Shown here piece by piece: positions 16,484 to 24,088 of a stretch of 64,000 nt of DNA. How positions within the stretch are numbered: the stretch's first letter is position 1; each line of letters opens with the position of its first letter. The notes under the pieces are model-generated. The model was not told where the DNA came from. It saw only the letters and a program-made list of their open reading frames with translations, and ran no database searches. Origin of the DNA: CAYZJV01 sp964473245 (GTDB taxonomy: Bacteria > Spirochaetota > Spirochaetia > Sphaerochaetales > Sphaerochaetaceae); the NCBI GenBank assembly GCA_964473245.1, contig CAYYOL010000007.1, forward strand, positions 1-64,000, given 5' to 3'. The position numbers and the translations under genes were made by a program.

Positions 16484-17335
16484 ATGAACATTCTGTTGAC
16501 CAACGACGATGGATACCAGTCAGAAGGAATCTCGGTTCTTGAGACCGTTCTTGCGGAAGCGGGACACGAAGTCTGGGTCTGTGCGCCGAGCGACCAGCGA
16601 AGTGCTCAGTCGCATGCCATGACATTGAAAGGGAAGATCAAGTTCATACGGTACGACGCACGTCACTATCATTGCAGTGGAACTCCAGCGGATTGCATCT
16701 TGTATGGACTGAACGGAGAGGCTATACCTATCGTTCCCGATGTAATCATCTCAGGTATCAATCACGGTTACAACGCCAGTACAGATATTCTCTATTCAGG
16801 AACAGTCGGAGCGGCAAGCGAAGCCGCACTGCGAGGTGTTCCAGCGATGGCGGTTTCTGCCCGAGCCGATAAAGAGACTGGCGTCTACCCCTTCGTAGAA
16901 GCGGCCGCCTTCGTCGCAGAGCATCTCCATGAATTTTTACCGCTCTGCACCAGAGACGTATTGTTGAATATCAACGTTCCTCCGCAGCCAAACGGAAAAT
17001 GGCGCGTGGGGATGATTGGACAGCTCGCCTATTTCGATGTCGTCGAGCGTAGTTCCAGTGCGAGATCGACTAGCTACGATGCCTCTTCTACCAAACTGGG
17101 TCTTGCTTTCGGCGATGCAGATGTAGATGCAAACGGAGTCGGTATAGGAGATGAGATGACTCTCCTATTGAAGACAGAAGTTCCTCCCGAACTCATCCAT
17201 TCGGAACTGGAGACTGACTATCACATTCTTGGTGAGCACTACATATCGGTCACACCGATAACAGTCCATCCAGTTGTCGATATGCACACTGCAGAAGTTC
17301 TCGAAAAACTCAGACAAGGGAGTTCCGACGTATGA
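16484..17335 (+). CDS. surE: 5'-nucleotidase SurE
   Basis: A 283-residue SurE. The N-terminus MNILLTNDDGYQSEGI carries the Asp-Asp metal ligands (8-9). PSDQRSAQSHAMT, HCSGTPADCI and VDVVISGINHGYN-type (here PDVIISGINHGYN) segments complete the metal and substrate site. YSGTVGAASEAALRGVPAMAVS is the family signature. It removes phosphate from nucleoside monophosphates and some polyphosphates. It starts two bases after the galactokinase-like gene and overlaps the YkgJ-like gene by four bases. Confidence 0.95.
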   Translation: MNILLTNDDGYQSEGISVLETVLAEAGHEVWVCAPSDQRSAQSHAMTLKGKIKFIRYDARHYHCSGTPADCILYGLNGEAIPIVPDVIISGINHGYNASTDILYSGTVGAASEAALRGVPAMAVSARADKETGVYPFVEAAAFVAEHLHEFLPLCTRDVLLNINVPPQPNGKWRVGMIGQLAYFDVVERSSSARSTSYDASSTKLGLAFGDADVDANGVGIGDEMTLLLKTEVPPELIHSELETDYHILGEHYISVTPITVHPVVDMHTAEVLEKLRQGSSDV

Positions 17336-17703
17336 GAAGCTCCTCTTCGGCTTGGGAGAATACCTGCACACGCTGTGGTCTATGTTGCCACGAGAAGATC
17401 ATCTCAGGCCGATCCGTCGTGTACGATCTCGATTCGCATTGTGAGCACTACGATCCCAAGACACGACAATGCACCATCTATTTCCAACGTCTTGAAAAGG
17501 CATCCCGATGTAAGAGGATAACCCGTTTCAGGGCAATGTTCGCCTCATACCTTCCCGAGAGTTGTGCCTATGTCCAATGGGCTAAATCTCGGCATATTCG
17601 CTTTGCCATCCATCGAGATATCCGATTCTTCCGCAGAGATCGAGGTTCCCGATCGGACGACGAAGACCCTGCACCTTCTCTTACTTTGGAAATGACGACT
17701 TGA
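17332..17703 (+). CDS. YkgJ-type cysteine-cluster protein
   Basis: A 123-residue protein overlapping the surE stop by 4 bp (ATGA). CTRCGLCCHEKI near residue 11 is the C-x2-C-x2-C-C cluster of the YkgJ/UPF0153 family (zinc or iron chelating). Further cysteines at HCEHYDPKTRQCTIY complete the usual set of about seven. The family is small and of unknown biochemical role. The last ~30 residues (after AKSRHIRF) are basic, then Asp/Ser-rich, and appear unconserved. The position before the Fe-S assembly genes is suggestive only. Confidence 0.75.
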   Translation: MRSSSSAWENTCTRCGLCCHEKIISGRSVVYDLDSHCEHYDPKTRQCTIYFQRLEKASRCKRITRFRAMFASYLPESCAYVQWAKSRHIRFAIHRDIRFFRRDRGSRSDDEDPAPSLTLEMTT

Positions 17704-17707
17704 CCCC

Positions 17708-17724
17708 ACGGGTGTCGCACCCGT
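17708..17724 (+). other. short perfect hairpin between the YkgJ-like gene and the cysteine desulfurase
   Basis: ACGGGTG (17708-17714), TCG loop, CACCCGT (17718-17724): a 7-bp GC-rich stem in the 43-base gap. No T-run follows, so it is not a standard intrinsic terminator. It could be an mRNA-stability or processing element. Confidence 0.4.
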
Positions 17725-17746
17725 ATGTTGAAGAGAGAGAAGGTAC

Positions 17747-18901
17747 ATGAAAACAGTATATTTAGACAATAATGCAACTACGCAGATGGCCCCTGAGGTC
17801 ATAGATGCAGTACAGGAGAGTTATCGACTCTACGGAAATGCCTCGAGTATGCACAGCGCGGGTCGTGAATCGGCTGCAGCTGTGGAACATGCTCGCAGTG
17901 CTGTGGCACGTATGATCGGAGCCGACCCATCCGAGGTGATCTTCACCAGTGGTGGTTCCGAATCCGACAACGCAGTATTCGCTCAGGCTCGGGAAATGAT
18001 AGACGATGGAGCGAAACGGAAACGCATAGTCACCTCCACTATCGAGCATCCGGCAATCATCGAGACATGCAGACACCTTGTAAAGAGAGGGTATCGAATC
18101 GATTATGCACCGGTAGACAAGACCGGAAAGATCGACATGGAAGCGTATCGCAAACTGCTCGGTCCCGATGTGCTACTTGTATCGGTCATGTCGGGTAATA
18201 ACGAGACCGGAACCATACAGGATATTGCCAAGATCACAGCTTTAGCGCATGAAGTCGGTGCATTGGTGCACACCGATGCCGTACAATCGATTGGAAAGAT
18301 GGATGTCGATGTCCATGCATGGAACGTGGACTATCTGAGCCTATCGGGACATAAGTTCTATGGTCCGAAGGGAGTCGGAGCGCTTTACGTTCGCAAAGGG
18401 GCCCCGTTCGATGGATTCATCAAAGGCGGGCACCAGGAGCAGGGCAAGCGAGCCGGCACCTACAACAACGCCGCTATCATCGGAATGGGTCGGGCAGCCG
18501 AGTTAGTCATGGAGAGCTCGCTACAGGAGCGAAAAACCCTCTGGAGCTTGAGAGAGAAGTTGAGAACTGGGCTCTCGGAGAGAATCCCCGAGGTGGTAGT
18601 GAACGGTCATCCCATAGACTGTCTGCCCGGGACTCTGAACGTCTCGTTCGGGGGAGCCGAGGGAGAGTCCATTCTTCTCATGCTGGACTTCGAAGGCGTC
18701 TCTGTATCCACAGGAAGTGCGTGCGCAACCGGTTCCCTGGAACCATCCTACGTATTGCTTGCAAGTGGGCTAGATGTCGAACTAGCACACGGGTCCATCA
18801 GGTTCAGCCTCGGACGGTTCAACACCGAGGATGATATCGACTATGTTTTGGAAAAAATGCCGCCAATCATCAAGCGGCTCAGGGAGATTTCAACGAGATG
18901 A
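17747..18901 (+). CDS. Cysteine desulfurase (NifS/IscS family)
   Basis: A 384-residue class V PLP aminotransferase. VYLDNNATTQMAPEV opens the protein, and FTSGGSESDN binds the cofactor. SVMSGNNETGTIQ is the His/Asn-type loop, and HTDAVQSIGK precedes LSLSGHKFYGPKG, which has the PLP Lys. The catalytic Cys lies in STGSACATGSLEPS (around residue 325), a long NifS/IscS-type loop. It supplies sulfur for Fe-S clusters. The neighbouring NifU-like scaffold overlaps its stop by four bases, so they form a two-gene Fe-S unit. I leave the symbol open between nifS and iscS. Confidence 0.93.
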   Translation: MKTVYLDNNATTQMAPEVIDAVQESYRLYGNASSMHSAGRESAAAVEHARSAVARMIGADPSEVIFTSGGSESDNAVFAQAREMIDDGAKRKRIVTSTIEHPAIIETCRHLVKRGYRIDYAPVDKTGKIDMEAYRKLLGPDVLLVSVMSGNNETGTIQDIAKITALAHEVGALVHTDAVQSIGKMDVDVHAWNVDYLSLSGHKFYGPKGVGALYVRKGAPFDGFIKGGHQEQGKRAGTYNNAAIIGMGRAAELVMESSLQERKTLWSLREKLRTGLSERIPEVVVNGHPIDCLPGTLNVSFGGAEGESILLMLDFEGVSVSTGSACATGSLEPSYVLLASGLDVELAHGSIRFSLGRFNTEDDIDYVLEKMPPIIKRLREISTR

Positions 18902-19503
18902 GTAACAATGCATCTGTTTGGGTATATACGGACACGGTCAAAGAGCACTTCATGAATCCAAAGAATGTGTGGGAGGATGATGCTTTCGATCCAGATGGAG
19001 AGGGGCTTGTCGGTTCCATGGCTTGTGGCGACCAAATGAAAGTGGGAATTACGGTGAAAGACGATGTTATCACCGATCTCAAGTGGCAGACCTATGGATG
19101 TGCCAGTGCCATTGCCAGCACCTCTATGATGTCAGAAATCGCCATTGGCATGACACTTGAGGAGGCCTATGAGCTAACTCCGGCAATGATCACAGAGAGA
19201 CTTGGAGGACTACCACAACACAAATTCCACTGTTCAGTACTCGGGGATAAGGCTCTTCGAGCAGCGATCGACAACTATCTTGACCGAAATGGTCGGGAGA
19301 ACCCTTTCAAAAGCAGAGTCGCAAAGGTCATCTGCGAATGTAAGAACGTCACCGATCAGCGAATCGAAGAGTTGGTGAAGAGTAAAGAGGCGACCACGCT
19401 CGACGAATTACGAGATATCACCGGATTTGGAACGGTATGTGGAAAATGCCAGTTCAAGGTTCAGCAACTATTCGATGAGTTCAAGCATATATACAACGTC
19501 TGA
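18898..19503 (+). CDS. NifU-like Fe-S scaffold: IscU domain plus BFD-like [2Fe-2S] domain
   Basis: A 201-residue protein with two of NifU's three domains. The IscU-like part (~1-125) has the three scaffold cysteines at 43 (ACGDQM), 68 (YGCASA) and 112 (HCSV), and the Asp next to the first Cys. Residues ~142-190 form a bacterioferritin-associated-ferredoxin-type domain with C-x-C (CECK) and C-x2-C (CGKC). The C-terminal Nfu domain of full NifU is absent. It accepts sulfur from the desulfurase encoded just upstream (4-bp overlap). It probably serves housekeeping Fe-S assembly, because no nitrogenase genes are present. Confidence 0.92.
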   Translation: MSNNASVWVYTDTVKEHFMNPKNVWEDDAFDPDGEGLVGSMACGDQMKVGITVKDDVITDLKWQTYGCASAIASTSMMSEIAIGMTLEEAYELTPAMITERLGGLPQHKFHCSVLGDKALRAAIDNYLDRNGRENPFKSRVAKVICECKNVTDQRIEELVKSKEATTLDELRDITGFGTVCGKCQFKVQQLFDEFKHIYNV

Positions 19504-19512
19504 CCTTCGGCC

Positions 19513-21207
19513 TTAATGACACTCCTGGTGGAATTCACTTCCACCAATGAATTCTCGAAGCAGTGAATCGCTCGGAACCAAGTCTGCTGGAATAGGATAC
19601 ACATGTTCCAAGATTCCCAGCAGACGCCTTGCCGTGGGATAGGCGTCGTAGGCTTCTGGTTTGACCGTCTTTAATAAAGGTTCGACATACGGTTTCAAAA
19701 CTGGAAGTTCATACTCAAGTGCCGAATTTATCATGACATCGGCCTCATTCTGATAGGGGAAGATATGCAACGTCTCTCCACGTTCAACCGAAGGCCACAT
19801 CTCGAGGGTCATCTGAGCTGTTGTGCTGCGCGTTCTGTTGTCTCGTACGATTCTCCTCAGAATTCGATTGTCTGTGGTTGAAATCCTGTTGTGGTCGTCC
19901 AGATTCAACTGCGTGAGAGCCGAAATATAGATCTTGAAAGTCGTGCCCCTGTCGATTCCCGGAATAAGCTGCGGATTCAGTCCATGAATCCCTTCGATGA
20001 CCAAAACCGTATTATCCGATAGGCTGATGGGTTTGTTCTCGAAATATCGGCGACCATTGTCTTTGAATTCGAACTTCGGTAGGTCGACAAGCTCTCCGGC
20101 ATAGAGAGCGTTCAGATTGGCACGAAACAGGTCGAGATCTAGTGCTTCAAGAACTTCGAGATCGGGTTTCCCATCTGCATCGAGCGGTGCCTGATCTTTC
20201 GGGCGGTAATAGTTGTCGAGCGAAATCTGTATCGGATTGTAACCGAGCAGACGAAGCTGTATGGCCAATCGAATGGCGAACGTGGTTTTTCCCGAAGAAG
20301 AAGGACCTGCTATGAACACTACCTTCACACTCTTCTTTTCACTTACCATATCAGCGACTTGAGCGATCCGTCGATGTTGCAGATCCTCGTTCATTCGGAT
20401 GAACGTGAAAATCTCACGTGTACCACAAATAGCATTCATCTCCCCAAGGCAGTTTACCTTGAGAATACTTCCCCAGATCTTGTTTTCTCTGAAGACAGAG
20501 AAGAGCAGTGGGTTGTCTCTGAATTTGGCAATCGAGAGGAAATCGCTCGAAAGTGGGTAGCGAAGCAGCATACCACGTTCACCGTAGGGGCGCAGTTCCC
20601 ATACCCCCACCATACCAGTGGAGGGGAGCAGCGGTTCGTAGGTGATATCCATGAATGATCCACACCGGTAGAGTTCAAGCGTCGGATCGTTCCTATAGGA
20701 GAGGAGCAACTCGGTCGCCGGATACCCCTTGCTCCTGAAATGTTCAAGTGCAGCCAAGTAACTGACTGTACCTTGGTGGATCTTCAGGTCAGAGTCTATG
20801 ATCTCCTGCATGGCTTGAGCAAGTTTCTCCACATCCTCACGAGCAAGATCATGAATGTCTTCGAATGTGTAATAGAATCCATCTCCCAAAGCATGTCCCA
20901 CGATGAGACGGCGATCTGGGAAGACTTTCTCACTCGCGTAAGCCAAGAGATAGCTCAGCGTGTGACGGTAGATCCGTTTACCGGTATGACTGAACATCCG
21001 AATCGGTTCAATATGGGCATCGACCATCAATTTCGCACCGAATGCAAGCAGCTCATTGTTCACGCGGAGCCCAATCACAGGATTGTCCTGATAACGAGGT
21101 TTCTCCGGGTTTAACTTGAGGCGCTCTGTCACCACCTCTTCTACGCGAGTTCCAATTGGTATCTGAATGCTTATCTGGTTATAGGTTAGCGTGATGACTT
21201 GTTCCAT
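19513..21207 (-). CDS. udk: Uridine kinase-like protein with N-terminal TGS/ThrRS-like region
   Basis: A 564-residue fusion. Residues 1-65 resemble the ubiquitin-like TGS domain, and ~70-180 the second ThrRS editing-type domain (YRHTLSYLLAYASEKVF, GHALGDGFYYTFE). The C-terminal half is a P-loop nucleoside kinase: FIAGPSSSGKTTFAIRLA (~295-312), ISLDNYYRPKDQAPLD and LVIEGIHGLN. This architecture is known in spirochaetes and clostridia and phosphorylates uridine or a similar nucleoside; what the tRNA-synthetase-like part binds is unknown. It begins 9 bases after the preceding iron-ADH-like gene and converges on the nifU-like gene. Confidence 0.88.
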   Translation of the reverse strand: MEQVITLTYNQISIQIPIGTRVEEVVTERLKLNPEKPRYQDNPVIGLRVNNELLAFGAKLMVDAHIEPIRMFSHTGKRIYRHTLSYLLAYASEKVFPDRRLIVGHALGDGFYYTFEDIHDLAREDVEKLAQAMQEIIDSDLKIHQGTVSYLAALEHFRSKGYPATELLLSYRNDPTLELYRCGSFMDITYEPLLPSTGMVGVWELRPYGERGMLLRYPLSSDFLSIAKFRDNPLLFSVFRENKIWGSILKVNCLGEMNAICGTREIFTFIRMNEDLQHRRIAQVADMVSEKKSVKVVFIAGPSSSGKTTFAIRLAIQLRLLGYNPIQISLDNYYRPKDQAPLDADGKPDLEVLEALDLDLFRANLNALYAGELVDLPKFEFKDNGRRYFENKPISLSDNTVLVIEGIHGLNPQLIPGIDRGTTFKIYISALTQLNLDDHNRISTTDNRILRRIVRDNRTRSTTAQMTLEMWPSVERGETLHIFPYQNEADVMINSALEYELPVLKPYVEPLLKTVKPEAYDAYPTARRLLGILEHVYPIPADLVPSDSLLREFIGGSEFHQECH

Positions 21208-21216
21208 GAATATTCC

Positions 21217-22476
21217 TCATTTGCTTTCGTTATGTTTGTACCGAACTGCATCCCGATCTATCGCGTATCCCCAATAGGCAGCTTCGAGAACGCTGATGAT
21301 ATCTTGCATGTCCGGAAGATGTCTGCTGGAAAGCAGATCTCTACTGCTGTGGATGACTCGGGCGATTGGTTCCAAGTGCTCGGGTAGCATCGCCCGCACC
21401 TGTCTCTCCTTTCCTGCGATATCATACAATCGTCGCGCGGGTACCGGAGTCAATGACGAGGTGAGTTCGGTAAAGAACGTCTGAGTCCACTCGATGCAGG
21501 AGAGGGCCTCTCGCTCAATGTCCTCCTCCTGTTTTCCCACAAAGCCCTTGCTAATCCCGACTGTCGTCGCAATCTTGGCCAGAGCTGACTCGGATCCCGA
21601 AAAATTGTATTGCAGTGCATGAGGAAGTAGCACCATCATGCATTGCCCGTAGGGAATGTTGGTAGTGGTATGCATGGCGACTGCTCCAGCATGTGCAAGT
21701 GACCCTCCAGTCATGGACACAGCCAACCCCGCAAGATGGGATGCGATGGAAATGCCGAGTCTTGCCTCGAGATCATGCGGGGTGTGTACCACTCTGAACG
21801 AGTGGATCAGAAGGAGCCTGATCGCTTCCAGCGCATATACTTCACTTGAGGGGGTCGAGAGTGTGCTTATTATCGACTCCATGGCCCTGCCGAGAATTGC
21901 GGCAACTCCCATCGCAGTTTGTAGTGGGGATATCGCCTTGGATAGTTTCGGATCGAGTAAGACAGCAGCGGGAAACAGCGCAGTGTGGGAAAAGTACAAT
22001 GTCCTCTGCAGGGTTCTGGAGAAAATATAAGCGAATTGTGTCGCGGCACTGCCGGACCCAATCGTGGTCGGAATAGCGATAAGAGGGTAGCACGGGTGGG
22101 CTGTATCAAGCTGTACAGTTCCTTCGTTTCTCGTGTCGGTCGTGTTCACACCGAGTAATTCCAGCTTCAAGACCTTTGCAAGATCGATAGTCGAGCCTCC
22201 ACCCACAGCGATGATTCCATCGTGGTGCTGTTCGGTAAAGCGCTTCACGAGGACTCTGACCGTGTCGCTATGCAAATCTGAAGCAGTTACTGTGGTTACT
22301 CCCTTGCCAGCGAGAATGGCATCAGAAATGCCGGTTTCTGCAGCTCCTCTACTGAGGATGATGAGTGGATTCTCACATCCAACAGAACTGAGGAACGAAG
22401 AGAGTTTACGTATTGAATCTTCTCCAGAGATGACTCTTACGGTGTTTGACAATGAATATGCGACCGAAGCACTCAT
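21217..22476 (-). CDS. Iron-containing alcohol dehydrogenase family protein, metal ligands lost
   Basis: A 419-residue member of the Fe-ADH/GldA fold. The nucleotide site is intact (IIAVGGGSTIDLAK, PTTIGSGSAATQFA). The metal site is not: the usual G-x-D-A-L-x-H segment reads GVAAILGRAMES, without Asp or His at the ligand positions. The I-P-H-G ligand loop reads IPYG; only one of the usual histidines (LAHAGAVAMH) remains recognisable. It may use another metal, bind NAD(P) without catalysis, or act as a partner subunit. Its start overlaps the stop of the second ADH-like gene by four bases, and udk follows at 9 bases. Confidence 0.72.
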   Translation of the reverse strand: MSASVAYSLSNTVRVISGEDSIRKLSSFLSSVGCENPLIILSRGAAETGISDAILAGKGVTTVTASDLHSDTVRVLVKRFTEQHHDGIIAVGGGSTIDLAKVLKLELLGVNTTDTRNEGTVQLDTAHPCYPLIAIPTTIGSGSAATQFAYIFSRTLQRTLYFSHTALFPAAVLLDPKLSKAISPLQTAMGVAAILGRAMESIISTLSTPSSEVYALEAIRLLLIHSFRVVHTPHDLEARLGISIASHLAGLAVSMTGGSLAHAGAVAMHTTTNIPYGQCMMVLLPHALQYNFSGSESALAKIATTVGISKGFVGKQEEDIEREALSCIEWTQTFFTELTSSLTPVPARRLYDIAGKERQVRAMLPEHLEPIARVIHSSRDLLSSRHLPDMQDIISVLEAAYWGYAIDRDAVRYKHNESK

Positions 22477-23513
22477 TGTTCACCCCCTTTTCCAGGAAAA
22501 AGCGTGAGTAATGGAAGCAGCTCCCTCACATTACGAGGGTGGGTAAGGAGGTCGTGCATATCTCCACACAGATAGTGGATGATACGATCGGTTCCTTTGG
22601 GATCTGAAAGCGACAACCAGGCCTTGGTGAATTCGATTGGATCCATCCCCATGATAGCCTCCTGCATCACGTTGTATGCAGACTCTCGCTCCCTTTTCAG
22701 GCGCATACACACGTAGGGAAGCAGTGCTCCGGCACTCTGGAACCGGTCTGCAAGACCTGGAATGGCGAGTCTTTCGGCAAAGTCGAGCACGGCATGGTTC
22801 GTCCGATTCTGAGCGCAGATACCGGCTACATGTACTGCGGCTGCACTGGATAGCGTGCATTCAACCCAGGATACTCTGTTGTTAGCAGAATCGACCAGAC
22901 GTTCGAGTGCCTGGTGTGCATAGAAGAATGCAGACTGCGCCGTGCCTACCATCATAGGATTGCTCGTTTCTAGTAAAGCAGTGCAGACCTGGAGCAGTGC
23001 GAAGCAGATGCTCCGTGCAGTCCCGATCGGTGTAGCCAGGCGGGTGAGTCTCCCGTCGACCACCGCTTGAGAGGGGATGATCGAACCATCCTCTCCACCG
23101 GTATACTCGCTTGTATCGGATTGCCCGAAAGGAATCAGAATCATGGGCACTTTACCACGCTCTGCATACACTCTTCCTGCACGGGCTATTTCACTATCTC
23201 CACAGACGACGACACCGTTGTATGTGGAGATAGGCTCTTTTAGCTTCGCTTCACCGTACTCGCTACCAGTATGAGCGGTAGGAACTTGTACCACCGGAGA
23301 CTGCTTTCCAAGATACTCCCTGCCGAACAGAGTGTTCACGAGTGCGGAGAGTGTCCGTTTCTGCAGAGCGTCTTCTGGAATCACCCATAAGGGAGAGTCC
23401 ATACCGAGCGATGAGAGAATCGAGGGGAGTCGATCAAGCGCTCGATGGGAGGTGATTATCGGAGTGCCTATGCTGAAGGAAAATGTGTAATCGGGAATCT
23501 TCTCTGGACTCAT
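22473..23513 (-). CDS. Degenerate iron-ADH-like protein
   Basis: A 346-residue protein that still shows the Fe-ADH outline (SIGTPIITSHRALDRLPSIL, VPTAHTGSEYGE, the alpha-helical C-terminal half). Its Gly-rich NAD loop is reduced to VVVCGDSEIARAGRVYA, and the metal-binding region is unrecognisable except for one His in NRTNHAVLDFAERL. It is likely a non-catalytic paralogue or a partner of the neighbouring family member. It overlaps the SCP2-like gene by four bases upstream and the other ADH-like gene by four bases downstream, so the three are almost certainly made together. Confidence 0.62.
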   Translation of the reverse strand: MSPEKIPDYTFSFSIGTPIITSHRALDRLPSILSSLGMDSPLWVIPEDALQKRTLSALVNTLFGREYLGKQSPVVQVPTAHTGSEYGEAKLKEPISTYNGVVVCGDSEIARAGRVYAERGKVPMILIPFGQSDTSEYTGGEDGSIIPSQAVVDGRLTRLATPIGTARSICFALLQVCTALLETSNPMMVGTAQSAFFYAHQALERLVDSANNRVSWVECTLSSAAAVHVAGICAQNRTNHAVLDFAERLAIPGLADRFQSAGALLPYVCMRLKRERESAYNVMQEAIMGMDPIEFTKAWLSLSDPKGTDRIIHYLCGDMHDLLTHPRNVRELLPLLTLFPGKGGEQ

Positions 23514-23956
23514 GTTCGCCCTCCTCGAGGAGAAAGGAGGCGGAGTGACACCACCTTGATCCTATGCAATCCCCGGTTGATCGAGATGCTTCGCTCTATG
23601 AGTCGAATGAGGGTCATGACGATCTCAGATGGCCCTTGCACAGTTATAGCGCCATCTGCGATGCACCGTGATAATGATTCGCGATGTGCCATCACTGTGC
23701 TGAAGCGAAGCGGATCGGAACAGTGTACGATGATTGAAGCGTCCACATCAGATTCCTGATCAATAAACTGGAGAGTCCTTCCAACCTTTCTCGTTGTAAG
23801 CTTTCGGAGCATAGTATGGTGCACGAGACTGTAGACGATGACCGTCTCATCCTCTATGACATCCAATAGAGACCCAATGCGGGGATCAAGACGCGACAGA
23901 ATTTCCATGTTTCTGCACAGATTCGCAAACCTGCGATGGACGCTCCTCTTGAACAT
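23510..23956 (-). CDS. SCP2-like lipid-binding domain protein (tentative)
   Basis: A 148-residue protein. The stretch from VGRTLQFIDQES through ASIIVHCSDPLRFSTVMAH, then SLSRCIADGAITVQGPSEIVMTLIRLIERS, matches the SCP2 sterol-carrier pattern: a hydrophobic beta strand, a helix, then G-x-I-x-V-x-G followed by a helix. SCP2 domains bind lipids or hydrophobic substrates. The assignment is by pattern only. It leads the minus-strand operon SCP2-like / ADH-like / ADH-like / udk and diverges from the AOR gene. GAGGT precedes the ATG. Confidence 0.5.
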   Translation of the reverse strand: MFKRSVHRRFANLCRNMEILSRLDPRIGSLLDVIEDETVIVYSLVHHTMLRKLTTRKVGRTLQFIDQESDVDASIIVHCSDPLRFSTVMAHRESLSRCIADGAITVQGPSEIVMTLIRLIERSISINRGLHRIKVVSLRLLSPRGGRT

Positions 23957-23978
23957 CGTGTGCTACCTCTTGCGAGTC

Positions 23979-24007
23979 ATTCTACTTGGAGTAGGTAGGT
24001 TCTGCAA
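23979..24007 (-). promoter_or_regulatory. candidate promoter for the SCP2-like/ADH-like operon
   Basis: On the minus strand: TTGCAG (24007-24002), 17-base spacer, TAGAAT (23984-23979), about 22 bases before the start codon at 23956. It is back-to-back with the AOR promoter 33 bases away. Confidence 0.5.
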
Positions 24008-24039
24008 GGGACAACAGTCGAGTGAAATCGGGTCTGTGA

Positions 24040-24068
24040 TTGACACGAGGGTGAGCACTCTGTAGATT
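24040..24068 (+). promoter_or_regulatory. candidate promoter for the AOR-like gene
   Basis: TTGACA (24040-24045), 17-base spacer, TAGATT (24063-24068), 20 bases before the ATG at 24089. With the minus-strand promoter at 23979-24007 it forms a compact divergent control region between the two halves of the cluster. Confidence 0.5.
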
Positions 24069-24088
24069 GGTGGTACAAGAGGACGGCT